Shown in pieces: positions 34,386 through 43,298 of a stretch of 64,000 nucleotides of DNA. The notes beneath the pieces are model-generated. The model made no database searches and was not told the DNA's origin. It saw only the letters and a program-made list of their open reading frames with translations. The stretch is from contig NZ_CP109132.1 in assembly GCF_035918015.1 (NCBI RefSeq), forward strand, positions 1,302,001 to 1,366,000, in the 5' to 3' direction. Source of the DNA: Streptomyces sp. NBC_01754 (GTDB lineage: Bacteria > Actinomycetota > Actinomycetes > Streptomycetales > Streptomycetaceae). Each line of letters opens with the position of its first letter. The stretch's first letter is position 1. Position numbers and translations under genes: made by a program.

Positions 34386-34402
34386 AATTAGCACTGCTAG
34401 TT
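34386..34402. promoter_or_regulatory. Candidate TetR operator C1
   Basis: AATTAGCACTGCTAGTT, an AT-rich near-palindrome in the divergent acyl-CoA dehydrogenase / TetR C promoter. It matches 14 of 17 bases of the site at 39336 before the aldehyde dehydrogenase gene. Confidence 0.65.
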
Positions 34403-34422
34403 TTCTCTGCGGAGGCCCTACT

Positions 34423-35109
34423 ATGTGCCGCATGGCCCGACCGCGCAAGCCCCTCCTGAGCAGAGACCGCATCGTCGAGGCGGCGGGGGCGCTCGTGGAC
34501 GCCGAGGGGCTGGAGGCCGTATCCACCCGCCGGCTGGCGGCGGAGCTGGGGGTCAGCGGGCCCTCGCTCTACAACCACTTCCGCAACAAGGACGAGATCC
34601 TGGACGCGGTGGCCGACGCCGTCTCGGCCCAGGTCGACCTGTCGATGTTCGAGGAGTCCGATCCCCGCGACTGGCCGGCCGCCCTGCACGACTGGGCCCT
34701 CTCCTACCGGGCGGCGCTCGCCGCGCATCCGCACATCGTCCCCGTCCTCGCCCAGGGGCCGGGCCGCCGCCCGGCGGGGCTGCGGGTCGCCGACGCCGTG
34801 TTCGGGGCGATGGTCCGGGCCGGCTGGCCGCCCGTCCAGGCGACGTACATCGGGGCCCTGATGCGCTACTTCGTCACCGGGTCGGCGCTCGGCTCCTTCG
34901 CCCGCGGCTTCGTGGACGACGAGACGGCGTACGACCCGGCCGTGTACCCGCACCTGGGCCAGGCCCATCTGCTGGCCGAGCACCGCCGGCAGGTCGACGA
35001 GGGCGCCTTCGGGACCGGGCTGCGGGCCCTGCTGGACGGCCTGGCCCAGCAGTACGAGCGGACGGTCACCGCCGGCCGCGCGGTTCGGCGTCCGCCGGAC
35101 GACGGCTGA
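34423..35109 (+). CDS. TetR-family regulator C
   Basis: 228 residues. Helix-turn-helix VSTRRLAAELGVSGPSLYNHFRNKDEILDAVADA, then a TetR_C ligand domain (LSYRAALAAHPHIVPVLAQGPGRRPAGLRVAD). ATG 34423 is chosen because GGAGG (34411-34415) is seven bases upstream; ATG 34432 is the alternative. Probably represses the divergent acyl-CoA dehydrogenase and the aldehyde/alcohol dehydrogenase genes. Confidence 0.88.
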   Translation: MCRMARPRKPLLSRDRIVEAAGALVDAEGLEAVSTRRLAAELGVSGPSLYNHFRNKDEILDAVADAVSAQVDLSMFEESDPRDWPAALHDWALSYRAALAAHPHIVPVLAQGPGRRPAGLRVADAVFGAMVRAGWPPVQATYIGALMRYFVTGSALGSFARGFVDDETAYDPAVYPHLGQAHLLAEHRRQVDEGAFGTGLRALLDGLAQQYERTVTAGRAVRRPPDDG

Positions 35110-35123
35110 CGCGTCCTGGACGC

Positions 35124-35634
35124 ATGGCCGCACACCACCGCACGATCCGCCGGCGTCCCGGCTCGCCGCCGGCGGCGGTGGCGGTGGCGTACGCGGGCGG
35201 GGTGATCAGCCGGAAGCCCTCACTGGCGTACGGTTCGCCGCTCCAGGTGACCACGTTCGGCTGCCTGATCGGCGCGGCCGGTTGCCTGCCGTTCGCCGGG
35301 GTGCTGGTCTCCGAGGCGGCCGGCGCCCCCGCCTCCACGACCCTGAACATGCTCTGTCTCGGCGCCTTCCCGACCGCGCCGGCCTTTCACCACCTGGGCC
35401 TACGCCCTGGCCCGCGCCACGGCGGGCCGGATGGGCGCCACGACCTACGCGGTGCCCGCGATCGTGGTGCTGATCTCGTGGCTGCTGCTCGACGAGGTGC
35501 CCGCGCCGCTCACGTCCGGCGGCGGCCTGCTCCGCCTCGTCGGGGTGACCGTCCCGGACAGGGCCGAACGGCCCTCTCAGAAGGGCCACCCGCCCCTGAC
35601 GCCGACCGCGCCGGAGCCCGATGCTGGGAGTTGA
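35124..35634 (+). pseudogene. EamA-family transporter, 3' half with frameshift
   Basis: Only the second EamA repeat is left, beginning PPAAVAVAYAGGVISRKPSLAYGSPLQVTTFGCLIG. At 35385-35387 an extra T shifts the frame; removing it restores AFTTWAYALARATAGRMGATTYAVPAIVVLISWLLLDEVP. The first half of a normal ten-helix DMT transporter is missing altogether. Both truncation and frameshift make it non-functional. Confidence 0.85.
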
Positions 35635-35697
35635 CCCACCGTCAGGTGCGGGCGGCGTGCCCGGCCGCACGGGACCCAGCCGCAGGAGGTCTGCGAG

Positions 35698-36681
35698 ATG
35701 CCGTACACCGACCACGCCCTCGACGTGCCGGAACAGACCGCCGTGGCGGCCGCCGCGGCCTCGGCTCCCTCGGTCCTGAACGCCCAGCCCTGGCTGTTCG
35801 CCACCGGGCCGGACGCGGTCGAGGTGCGAGCCGACCCGCTCCGGGCACCGACGGGGACGGCGTCGGCGGAACGCGATGTGTATCTCTCGTGCGGGGCGGC
35901 GCTGTTCACCGTGCGAGCGGCCCTCGCGCGCCTGGGCCGCGAGGTACGGGTGTCGGTGCTGCCCGAGGCCCGGGACCCGCTGCTCGTCGCACGGGTAGCG
36001 GTGACCGGTGACGGAGGGGACCCGGCGGCGGCCGCGCTCTACCGCTGGGTGGGCGAGCGCCGTACGAACCGCCATCCCTTCCGGCCCGAGCCCGTCCCGG
36101 CCGGCGTGTTCACGCTGCTGCGGGGCGCGGCGGAGCGCGAGGGCGCGACGCTGCGCCGGCTGGACGCGGAGCCGGAGTACCAGCGGGTGCTGACCCTGAT
36201 CCGGCGGGCGTCCCTGACCGAGGACGACGCCGTACGGGAGGACCGGGCTGCCCGGCTCACGGCCGGGACGCCGGCCGTTCCGGTGGAGAACCTGGGGCCG
36301 GTGCCGCGCCGCGAGGGCCGGGACGGCGACACCGCCGTACGCGACCTGGCACCCGGCCTGGGGCTGCCCGGACGCGGTACGGCCGCCTTCGAACCGCATC
36401 CGGAGCTCGCCGTCCTGGAGACCCCCCAGGACAGCCCGGCGTCCTGGATCGCGGCGGGGCAGGCGCTGCAACGGCTGCTGCTGGAGGCCACGGGGCACGG
36501 CGTCGCCGCCTCGTTCGCCAACCAGCCGCTGGAGGACGCGGATCTGCGCGCGGACGTCTCCAGCAGCGCCGCGCACTTCGGGCATCCGCAGATGGTGCTG
36601 AGGTTGGGCTACCCGCTGACCCGGCCGCCCGCCGCCCCGCGACGGCCGCAGCACGAGGTCCTGCGGCGCGTGGGACGCTGA
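35698..36681 (+). CDS. Acg-family FMN-binding nitroreductase-like protein
   Basis: 327 residues. The start AAAAASAPSVLNAQPWLFATGPDAVEV and the VGERRTNRHPFRPEPVP segment are typical of the double-nitroreductase Acg group (Rv2032 type), whose members sequester FMN and may help survive nitrosative or hypoxic stress. In this group the second nitroreductase half is degenerate, as seen here (ATGHGVAASFANQPLE). AGGAGG precedes the ATG. Convergent with the alcohol dehydrogenase gene. Confidence 0.85.
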   Translation: MPYTDHALDVPEQTAVAAAAASAPSVLNAQPWLFATGPDAVEVRADPLRAPTGTASAERDVYLSCGAALFTVRAALARLGREVRVSVLPEARDPLLVARVAVTGDGGDPAAAALYRWVGERRTNRHPFRPEPVPAGVFTLLRGAAEREGATLRRLDAEPEYQRVLTLIRRASLTEDDAVREDRAARLTAGTPAVPVENLGPVPRREGRDGDTAVRDLAPGLGLPGRGTAAFEPHPELAVLETPQDSPASWIAAGQALQRLLLEATGHGVAASFANQPLEDADLRADVSSSAAHFGHPQMVLRLGYPLTRPPAAPRRPQHEVLRRVGR

Positions 36682-36719
36682 GGGCGCGGGGCCGATGCGG
36701 GAGCGCTGAGGGCGCGGGG
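36676..36719. repeat. 16-bp direct repeat across the Acg stop
   Basis: CGCTGAGGGCGCGGGG occurs at 36676-36691 and again at 36704-36719. The first copy contains the TGA of the Acg gene. Likely replication slippage. Confidence 0.7.
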
Positions 36720-36721
36720 AC

Positions 36722-37801
36722 TCAGAAGACGACCAGCGCGCGGCCGCCCCTGCCCGCGACCATGTTCTCGAACGCGGCCGGGATGCCCTCCAGCCCGATG
36801 CGCTCGGTGACCATCATGGAGAGGTCGAAGCGTCCCTCACGGATGTGCCCGGCGAGCACGGGCAGATCCCGGGCCGGGTCGCTGTTACCGTACACACAGC
36901 CGGTGAGCGAGCGGCCCCAGTGGAAGATCTCCAGCGCGTTGAAGGTCACCGCCTGGTCCTTGCCGCCGATGCCGAGGACCGTGGCGCGCCCGCCCCGGCG
37001 GGTCGACTCCCACGCCCCCCGGACGGTGGCGGGACGGCCCACGCACTCGACGGCCACGTCCGCCCCGTGACCTTGCGTCAGCTTGCGTACGGCGCGCGGG
37101 GTGGTGTCCGAGGCGACCACGTAGTCGGTGGCCCCGGCCCGGCGGGCGAGCTCCTCCTTCTCCGGGGACACGTCGACGGCGATGATCAGTGACGCCCCGG
37201 CGATACGCGCGGACTGGAGCACCGCGAGACCGACCCCGCCGACACCGAAGACGACGACGCTCTCGCCCGCACGGACCCGGGCCGAGTGGTGGACCGCCCC
37301 GTATCCGGTCAGGACGGCGCAGCCGAGCAGCGCGGCGTCGGTCAGCGGGACACCGGCCGGGGCGGGCAGCACGCAGTTGGCGGCGACGACGGTCTCCTGG
37401 GCGAACGCCGCGACGTTCAGTCCCGGATGGAGTGCGGTGCCGTCGGCCGTACGGGCGTGGAGGTTGCCGGTGCCCTTCAGCGCGTCGGCGCAGAGCCACA
37501 CCTCGCCGATCCCGCAGTGGAAGCACGCGCCGCAGGAGGGCGCCCAGTTGAGAACCACGGCGTCGCCGGGGCGGACATGGCTCACGCCCTCGCCGACGGC
37601 GAGGACCGTGCCGGCGCCCTCGTGGCCGAGCACGGCGGGGACGGGCACGCGCATGGTGCCGTCGGACAGGGACAGGTCGGAATGGCAGACGCCGGCGGCG
37701 GCGAGGGAGACGCTCACCTGGCCCGGGCCGGGCTCGGGCAGTTCGATGTCGGTGATCTCCAGCGGAGCTCCGACGGCGGGCAGTACGGCGGCGCGGACCA
37801 C
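36722..37801 (-). CDS. Zinc-dependent alcohol dehydrogenase
   Basis: 359-residue medium-chain dehydrogenase. GVCHSDLSLSDG and GHEGAGTVLAVGEG bind the catalytic zinc; CGACFHCGIGEVWLC is the structural-zinc loop; VFGVGGVGLAVLQSARIAG binds NAD. GTG 37801 has GAGGAG upstream. It lies 68 bp downstream of the aldehyde dehydrogenase gene, probably co-transcribed under operator C2. The pair would oxidise an alcohol through the aldehyde to the acid. Confidence 0.92.
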   Translation of the reverse strand: MVRAAVLPAVGAPLEITDIELPEPGPGQVSVSLAAAGVCHSDLSLSDGTMRVPVPAVLGHEGAGTVLAVGEGVSHVRPGDAVVLNWAPSCGACFHCGIGEVWLCADALKGTGNLHARTADGTALHPGLNVAAFAQETVVAANCVLPAPAGVPLTDAALLGCAVLTGYGAVHHSARVRAGESVVVFGVGGVGLAVLQSARIAGASLIIAVDVSPEKEELARRAGATDYVVASDTTPRAVRKLTQGHGADVAVECVGRPATVRGAWESTRRGGRATVLGIGGKDQAVTFNALEIFHWGRSLTGCVYGNSDPARDLPVLAGHIREGRFDLSMMVTERIGLEGIPAAFENMVAGRGGRALVVF

Positions 37802-37869
37802 GAACAGACTCCTCGGTGGATCGGCGGGCGGCCCGGAGGGGCCGGAGACCGGGCGGCTCGGCGGGCGGC

Positions 37870-39264
37870 TCAGAACTGGAGGGACTTGGTCTGGAGGTAC
37901 TCGGCGAAGCCGTGCGGACCGAGTTCGCGGCCCACGCCCGACCGCTTGTACCCGCCGAAGGGGGCCAGCGGGTTGAAGCGGCCGCCGTTGATGTCCACCT
38001 GGCCGGTGTCCATACGCCGGGCGAAGGCCGCGGCCTCGGCGTCGTCGGCGGCCCAGACGGCGCCGGCCAGCCCGTAGACGGTGCCGTTGGCGATCCTGAG
38101 GGCGTCCTCGACGTCCTCGTACCGCAGGACGCAGAGCACCGGGCCGAAGATCTCCTCCTGGGCGACGGTCATCCCGGGGGTGACGTCGGCGAACACGGTG
38201 GGGCTGACGTAGTACCCCCGTCCCCTGGGTGCCTCGGGGCCTCCGGCGACGAGACGGGCGCCCTCGGCGACGCCCTGCTCGATGTACCCGCGCACCCGGG
38301 CCCGCTGTGCCGCGTTGACCAGGGGGCCGAGCCGCTCCCCGGGGACGTACTTGGCGACGGCCGCGGCCGCGAGGGCGACCGCCTCCTCGTACCGTTCGGC
38401 GTCGACCAGCATCCGGGTCCAGGCACTGCACGTCTGGCCGGAGTTGGACATCACGTTGGCGACGCCCACGTTGACGGCCTTGGCGAGGTCGGCACCGGGC
38501 AGGATGACGTTGGCGGACTTGCCGCCGAGTTCCAGGGCGACGCGCTTGACGGCGGCACCGGCGGTGGCGCCGATCCGCCGGCCGACCGCGGTGGAACCGG
38601 TGAAGGAGACCAGGTCGACGCCCTCGTGCTCGGCCAGCGCCTGTCCGGCGACCGGGCCGAGGCCGGTGACCAGGTTGAAGACACCGGCCGGCAGCCCCGC
38701 CTCGTGGACGGCCTCGGCGAAGAGCTGGGCGGTGAGCGGGGTGTCCTCGGCGGGCTTGAGGACGACCGTGCAGCCGGCGGCGAGCGCGGGCGCCACCTTG
38801 GCGACGATCTGGTGGAGCGGGTAGTTCCAGGGGGTGATCGCGCCGACGACGCCGACGGGCTCCAGCAGGACGGTGGAGTTGCCCAGCCGCTCCTCGAAGG
38901 AGTAGGAGGCGGCCAGTTCGGCGTACGAGCCCGCGACCAGCAGGGGGAGCCCGGCGTGCACCGCCTGGGAGAGCGGCGGCGGGGAGCCCAGCTCGGCGGT
39001 GACGGTCCGCGCGATCTCGTCCTTGCGGGCCGCCAGCACGTCGCGCAGGGCCCCGATCCTGGCCGCGCGCTCGCCGGGAGGGGTGGCCGCCCAGCCGGGG
39101 AAGGCGGACCGTGCGGCGCGTACCGCGGCGTCGACGTCCTCGGCCGTGCCCGCCGGGACGTGGCCGATGACCTGCTCGTCCGCCGGATTCACGACCGCGA
39201 TCAGCTCCCGGCCGCGGGCCGGCCCCCACGCCCCGCCGATGTACATGCCGTCATGCGCCTTCAT
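37870..39264 (-). CDS. Aldehyde dehydrogenase (NAD(P)+)
   Basis: 464 residues. Cofactor and active-site motifs: [32 protein letters not shown], the general base in [11 protein letters not shown], and the nucleophilic Cys in [28 protein letters not shown] follows. Complete and normal in length. ATG 39264 follows GGGAGGGG. Operator C2 lies 72 bp upstream, linking it to TetR C and to acyl-CoA dehydrogenase. Confidence 0.94.
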   Translation of the reverse strand: MKAHDGMYIGGAWGPARGRELIAVVNPADEQVIGHVPAGTAEDVDAAVRAARSAFPGWAATPPGERAARIGALRDVLAARKDEIARTVTAELGSPPPLSQAVHAGLPLLVAGSYAELAASYSFEERLGNSTVLLEPVGVVGAITPWNYPLHQIVAKVAPALAAGCTVVLKPAEDTPLTAQLFAEAVHEAGLPAGVFNLVTGLGPVAGQALAEHEGVDLVSFTGSTAVGRRIGATAGAAVKRVALELGGKSANVILPGADLAKAVNVGVANVMSNSGQTCSAWTRMLVDAERYEEAVALAAAAVAKYVPGERLGPLVNAAQRARVRGYIEQGVAEGARLVAGGPEAPRGRGYYVSPTVFADVTPGMTVAQEEIFGPVLCVLRYEDVEDALRIANGTVYGLAGAVWAADDAEAAAFARRMDTGQVDINGGRFNPLAPFGGYKRSGVGRELGPHGFAEYLQTKSLQF

Positions 39265-39335
39265 GGCTGCCCCTCCCGGGTCCGCTGTGCGTGCCGCCGG
39301 GCCGTCCCTCGGGAACGGCTCCGCCCGACGCCCCA

Positions 39336-39352
39336 AACTAGCGCTGTTAGTT
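39336..39352. promoter_or_regulatory. Candidate TetR operator C2
   Basis: AACTAGCGCTGTTAGTT, near-palindromic, in the aldehyde dehydrogenase promoter. It matches operator C1 in 14 of 17 bases in the same orientation. Confidence 0.6.
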
Positions 39353-39405
39353 TTCCGGCGCCAGGGAACGGCTGGAGACGCGGGTCACGCGTGACCGCCG
39401 GGGGC

Positions 39406-40743
39406 TCACCCGTCGAGGCCGGGGACCTCCCTCGGAAGCGGGCAGATCCGGCGCCCGGAGTGGTCGAACACGTACAGATGCGCGAGGTCGACGAGGAGCG
39501 GGACCTGCCCTCCCGTACGCAGCCGCAGGTCCGGACCGGTACGCACCACGAGGTCGCTCGCCGTCACGGCCGGCCGGTCCGGGCCGCGCACGGCGTACAC
39601 CTCCCGGCCGGTGTCCGGCTTGTCGAGGACGGCGACGGATCCGGTGGCACGCCGCCTGAGGCGCTCCAGCACTCCGCCGCCACCGGGTCCGCGCCGGCGC
39701 TGGGGCTGCCGGGGCCGGGCCGACTCCAGGTCGGGCACGACGGCGGGCCGCGAGCCGGTGTCGAGGTGCACGAGCGCCTCGTGCCCCTGGTACTCGACGT
39801 GCTCCACGATGCCGCCGAGCGCCACCTCGCCGGGGCGCGCCTGACTGGGCGGGGCGATCCGGACGGCCTCGGAGCGCAGCCCCACGATGACCGGGCGGCC
39901 CTGCTGGATACGGAGCAACTGGTGGTCGGGGCTGAGCGGTTCGGGCAGCGGGAGGCGCTGCCGGCCGAGGTCGATCGCCATGCGCCCGTCCAGCGGGGCG
40001 TGGACGACGGCCTGGAGCAGGTTGATCCTCGGAGTGCCGATGAAGGCGGCGACGAACACGTTCTCCGGCAGGGCGTAGACCTCTCGTGGGGTGCTGACCT
40101 GCTGGAGCACCCCGCCGCGCAGGACGGCCACCCGGTGCCCGAGGGACATGGCCTCGGACTGGTCGTGGGTGACGTAGACGGTGGTGACGCCCAGTTCCCC
40201 GGTGAGCTGGGCGATCTCTGCCCGGAGGTGGTTGCGCAGTTTGGCGTCGAGGTTGGAGAGGGGCTCGTCCATCAGGAAGGCGGAGGGGCGGCGCGAGATG
40301 GCCCGGCCCATCGCGACCCGCTGGCGCTCGCCGCCGGAGAGCTGGCCGGGGTAGCGGTCCAGCAGGCCCTCGATGCCGAGCATGCGGGCGGTGGACTCGA
40401 CACGCTCGGTGCTGTCCCGGCGGGGGTTCTCCAGCTTCAGCGGGAAGCCGATGTTGGCCCGGCTGGTCATGTTGGGGTAGAGCGCGAAGTTCTGGAAGAC
40501 CATCGCCATACCGCGTTCGCGCGGTGAGAGGTCGTTCGCCGGCTCGCCGTCGAGCAGCAACTCCCCTTCGGAGACGGTCTCCAGGCCCGCGATCATGCGG
40601 AGCACGGTGGACTTCCCGCAGCCGGAGGGCCCCAGCAGCACCACGAACTCACCGGGCGCGACCGAGAGCGAGAAGCGGTCGACGGCACGCGGCGCCCGTC
40701 CGTACGTCTTGCTGACGCTGCGCAGGGTGATGGCACGAGTCAT
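39406..40743 (-). CDS. ABC transporter ATP-binding protein, sugar (MsiK/UgpC) type
   Basis: 445 residues. Walker A GPSGCGKST, Q-loop FQNFALYPNM, signature LSGGERQRVAMGRA, Walker B AFLMDEPLSNLDAKLR and switch His in THDQSEAM, followed by a MalK-type C-terminal regulatory domain (OB folds). Unusual is an arginine/glycine-rich insert in that domain near residues 360-380 (PRQPQRRRGPGGGG). No permease or binding-protein genes adjoin it. In Streptomyces a single shared ATPase (MsiK) energises many sugar importers, so this may be a second stand-alone one. Confidence 0.9.
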   Translation of the reverse strand: MTRAITLRSVSKTYGRAPRAVDRFSLSVAPGEFVVLLGPSGCGKSTVLRMIAGLETVSEGELLLDGEPANDLSPRERGMAMVFQNFALYPNMTSRANIGFPLKLENPRRDSTERVESTARMLGIEGLLDRYPGQLSGGERQRVAMGRAISRRPSAFLMDEPLSNLDAKLRNHLRAEIAQLTGELGVTTVYVTHDQSEAMSLGHRVAVLRGGVLQQVSTPREVYALPENVFVAAFIGTPRINLLQAVVHAPLDGRMAIDLGRQRLPLPEPLSPDHQLLRIQQGRPVIVGLRSEAVRIAPPSQARPGEVALGGIVEHVEYQGHEALVHLDTGSRPAVVPDLESARPRQPQRRRGPGGGGVLERLRRRATGSVAVLDKPDTGREVYAVRGPDRPAVTASDLVVRTGPDLRLRTGGQVPLLVDLAHLYVFDHSGRRICPLPREVPGLDG

Positions 40744-40868
40744 GGTTCCGCCCGGGAAGGAGGGAGGCTGCACGTGGGGAGCGGCTGTGGGCTGAAGTTA
40801 GCCCACCGGGCGGATTGTGGGAATGACGCGTGCGGAAGTCGTGCGCATCCGGTGGGGGGTGGGGCCGT

Positions 40869-40934
40869 GGGCCCGGAGTGACGGGCGGGACGCCGACGGG
40901 CCCGGAGTGACGGGCGGGACGCCGACGGGCCCGG
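40869..40934. repeat. 29-bp tandem repeat
   Basis: Two identical 29-bp units (40869-40897 and 40898-40926), each starting GGGCCCGGAGTGACGGGC, then a partial third GGGCCCGG. Possibly a variable-number repeat. Confidence 0.85.
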
Positions 40935-40973
40935 CAGCGCCCGAGGAGGCACCGGGACGCGCCCCGTATGCCG

Positions 40974-41002
40974 TTGACGGACCGCCTCCCTATTCCTACG
41001 GT
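40974..41002 (+). promoter_or_regulatory. hmgA promoter candidate
   Basis: TTGACG, a 17-bp spacer and TACGGT, ending 62 bp before hmgA. The inverted repeat CCTAT...ATAGG (40989-41012) spans the -10 box and is a candidate site for the adjacent GntR-type regulator. Confidence 0.45.
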
Positions 41003-41064
41003 TACCCATAGGATTCCTCGTCAGGGGTCCGGTCCAGCCACGTGATCGCACCGGGAGCACACAG

Positions 41065-42384
41065 ATGAGCGGCGTCGAGCAGGCGAGGAAAGCGGCCGAA
41101 GGCCTGGCGTACAGTGCCGGTTTCGGCAACGAACACGGCTCCGAGGCGGCTGCGGGCGCCCTTCCGCACGGCCGCAACTCCCCGCAGCGCGCCCCGCTCG
41201 GGCTCTACGCCGAGCAGCTGAGCGGTTCGGCCTTCACCGAGCCCCGCGCCCGCAACCGCCGCTCCTGGCTCTACCGGATCCGCCCCTCCGCCGCGCACCC
41301 GGCGTTCACCCGCGTGGACAACGGCACCCTGCGCACCGCGCCGTTCACCGAGACGGTCACCGACCCCAACCGTCTGCGCTGGGACCCGCTGCCGGACCCG
41401 GCGCCCGGCACGGACTTCCTGGCCGGGCTGTGGACGCTCGGCGGCAACGGCGACGCCACCCGGCGCGCCGGCATGGCCGTGCACCTGTACAGCGCCGACA
41501 CCTCGATGACCGACCGGGTGTTCAGCGACTCCGACGGCGAGCTGCTGATCGTCCCCGAGCGCGGCGGGCTGCTGCTCCGCACCGAGCTGGGCCTGCTGCG
41601 CGCGGAGCCCGGGCACGTGGCGCTGATCCCGCGAGGCGTCCGCTTCCGGGTCGAGCTCCTGGACGCCACCGCCCGGGGTTACGTCTGCGAGAACTACGGG
41701 CAGCCGTTCTTCCTGCCCGACCTCGGCCCGATCGGCGCCAACGGCCTGGCCAACGCGCGGGACTTCCTGGCGCCCGTCGCGGCGTACGAGGACCGTGAGG
41801 GACCCGTCGAGGTGGTCAACAAGTTCTGCGGCAACCTCTGGTCGGCGACGTACGGCCACTCCCCGCTCGACGTCGTCGCCTGGCACGGCAACCACACGCC
41901 CTACGTCTACGACCTGCGCCGCTTCAACGTGATCGGCACCATCAGCTACGACCACCCCGACCCGTCCGTCTTCACGGTGCTGACCTCGCCGTCGGACACC
42001 CCGGGACTGGCCGGGGTCGACTTCGTCGTCTTCGCGCCCCGCTGGCTGGTCGGTGAGGACACCTTCCGCCCGCCGTACTTCCACCGCAACGTGATGAGCG
42101 AGTACATGGGCCTGATCGAGGGCGCGTACGACGCGAAGGCCGGCGGGTTCGTACCCGGCGGCGGGTCGCTGCACAACATGATGTCGGCCCACGGCCCGGA
42201 CCGGGAGACCTTCGAGCGGGCCAGCGCGGCGGAGTTGAAGCCGCAGAAGATCGACGACGGTCTGGCGTTCATGTTCGAGACGCGCTGGCCGGTCACGGCG
42301 ACGGCGCAGGCCGCCGGGGCGGACCATCTGCAGCGCGGGTACGACGACGTGTGGCAGGGTCTGAGCCGCGACTTCCGGCCGTGA
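41065..42384 (+). CDS. hmgA: Homogentisate 1,2-dioxygenase
   Basis: Fe(II) ring-cleaving dioxygenase of tyrosine and phenylalanine catabolism, converting homogentisate to maleylacetoacetate. 439 residues. Opens with [13 protein letters not shown]; the iron ligands lie in [18 protein letters not shown] and the [12 protein letters not shown] stretch follows. Complete. A short 7-bp hairpin (42389-42407) lies between it and the regulator gene. The next steps (isomerase, fumarylacetoacetase) are not in the window. Confidence 0.96.
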   Translation: MSGVEQARKAAEGLAYSAGFGNEHGSEAAAGALPHGRNSPQRAPLGLYAEQLSGSAFTEPRARNRRSWLYRIRPSAAHPAFTRVDNGTLRTAPFTETVTDPNRLRWDPLPDPAPGTDFLAGLWTLGGNGDATRRAGMAVHLYSADTSMTDRVFSDSDGELLIVPERGGLLLRTELGLLRAEPGHVALIPRGVRFRVELLDATARGYVCENYGQPFFLPDLGPIGANGLANARDFLAPVAAYEDREGPVEVVNKFCGNLWSATYGHSPLDVVAWHGNHTPYVYDLRRFNVIGTISYDHPDPSVFTVLTSPSDTPGLAGVDFVVFAPRWLVGEDTFRPPYFHRNVMSEYMGLIEGAYDAKAGGFVPGGGSLHNMMSAHGPDRETFERASAAELKPQKIDDGLAFMFETRWPVTATAQAAGADHLQRGYDDVWQGLSRDFRP

Positions 42385-42418
42385 GACCCCTCGGCCGGCC
42401 GCCGAGGCGAGAGGCCGG

Positions 42419-43204
42419 GTGAACCGGATGGACCAGGTGAACGAGGTGCGCCCCCCGCCCGCCTTCGCCCCCGACTCCCTGGTGCTCAACCGGAAGCTGC
42501 CGCTGTGGTACCAGGTCTCCCAGTCGCTGCGGGCGTCCATACTCGGCCGCCCGCGGGACGCCTCCTCACGGCTACCGACCGAGGAGCAGCTCGCCGTGCA
42601 CTACGGAGTCAGCGTACTGACGATGCGTCAGGCGTTGAAGGAGCTGGAGTCGGAGGGCCTGATCAGCAGGCACCGCAGGCGCGGCACGTTCATCGAGCCG
42701 CGTGCCCGCCGGGTGTCGCCGGTCCGGCTGCTGGGCTCGATCGACACGATCGTCGCCCAGCAGTCGGGCGAGCGGACCACCGTGCTCGGACACGGGCCGG
42801 CCCCGGTGCCGGGGGACCTGGCGGAGTACTTCCCGGACTGCGCCGAGGTGGTGAGCTACCGGCGGCTGCGCTGCGACGAGGCGACCGGCGAGCCCACCAA
42901 CTGGGCGGAGAACGCGGTGCGCCGCGACCTCGCCGACCGTATCGACGTGGCCGATCTGGAGCGGTGGCCGATGACGAAGGTACTGCGCGACGGCGTCGGC
43001 GTACGGATCGCCCGGATCACGGACACGGTCGAGGCCCGTCTCGCCGACCCGGCCACGGCCGGACTGCTCCAGGTGCCGCTGCTCAGCCCGATCCTGCACT
43101 ACACGGGGGTGACGTACGACGACGACGGCCGGGTGGTGGATGTGGCGCGCATCCGCTACCGGGGGGACCGCTTCTCCTTCTCCGTGACGGTGGACGCGCA
43201 CTGA
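42419..43204 (+). CDS. GntR/HutC-family regulator next to hmgA
   Basis: 261 residues. Winged helix LPTEEQLAVHYGVSVLTMRQALKELESEGLISRHRRRGTFIE, then a UTRA ligand domain (VVSYRRLRCDEATGEPTNWAEN...VLHYTGVTYDDDGRVV type). Begins at GTG 42419 after GAGAGG. Position suggests control of homogentisate/tyrosine degradation; effector unknown. Confidence 0.87.
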   Translation: MNRMDQVNEVRPPPAFAPDSLVLNRKLPLWYQVSQSLRASILGRPRDASSRLPTEEQLAVHYGVSVLTMRQALKELESEGLISRHRRRGTFIEPRARRVSPVRLLGSIDTIVAQQSGERTTVLGHGPAPVPGDLAEYFPDCAEVVSYRRLRCDEATGEPTNWAENAVRRDLADRIDVADLERWPMTKVLRDGVGVRIARITDTVEARLADPATAGLLQVPLLSPILHYTGVTYDDDGRVVDVARIRYRGDRFSFSVTVDAH

Positions 43205-43298
43205 CCGGTGCGCGTACCGGCCGTCTCCCGCCGGACCGGGCGGCCTCGTTACGATGCCGGGGCGGCGGACGGGGCGACGGGACGGGGAGGACCGCACG

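Larger units (their letters stand above)
40744..41064. other. Divergent intergenic region, ABC ATPase / hmgA
   Basis: About 320 bp holding a 29-bp tandem duplication (40869-40926), a promoter-like pair for hmgA and a CCTAT/ATAGG inverted repeat (40989-41012). No gene seen. Confidence 0.6.

Noticed and set aside
40869..40934. CRISPR array
   Set aside because: Only two adjacent identical units without spacers and no cas genes.
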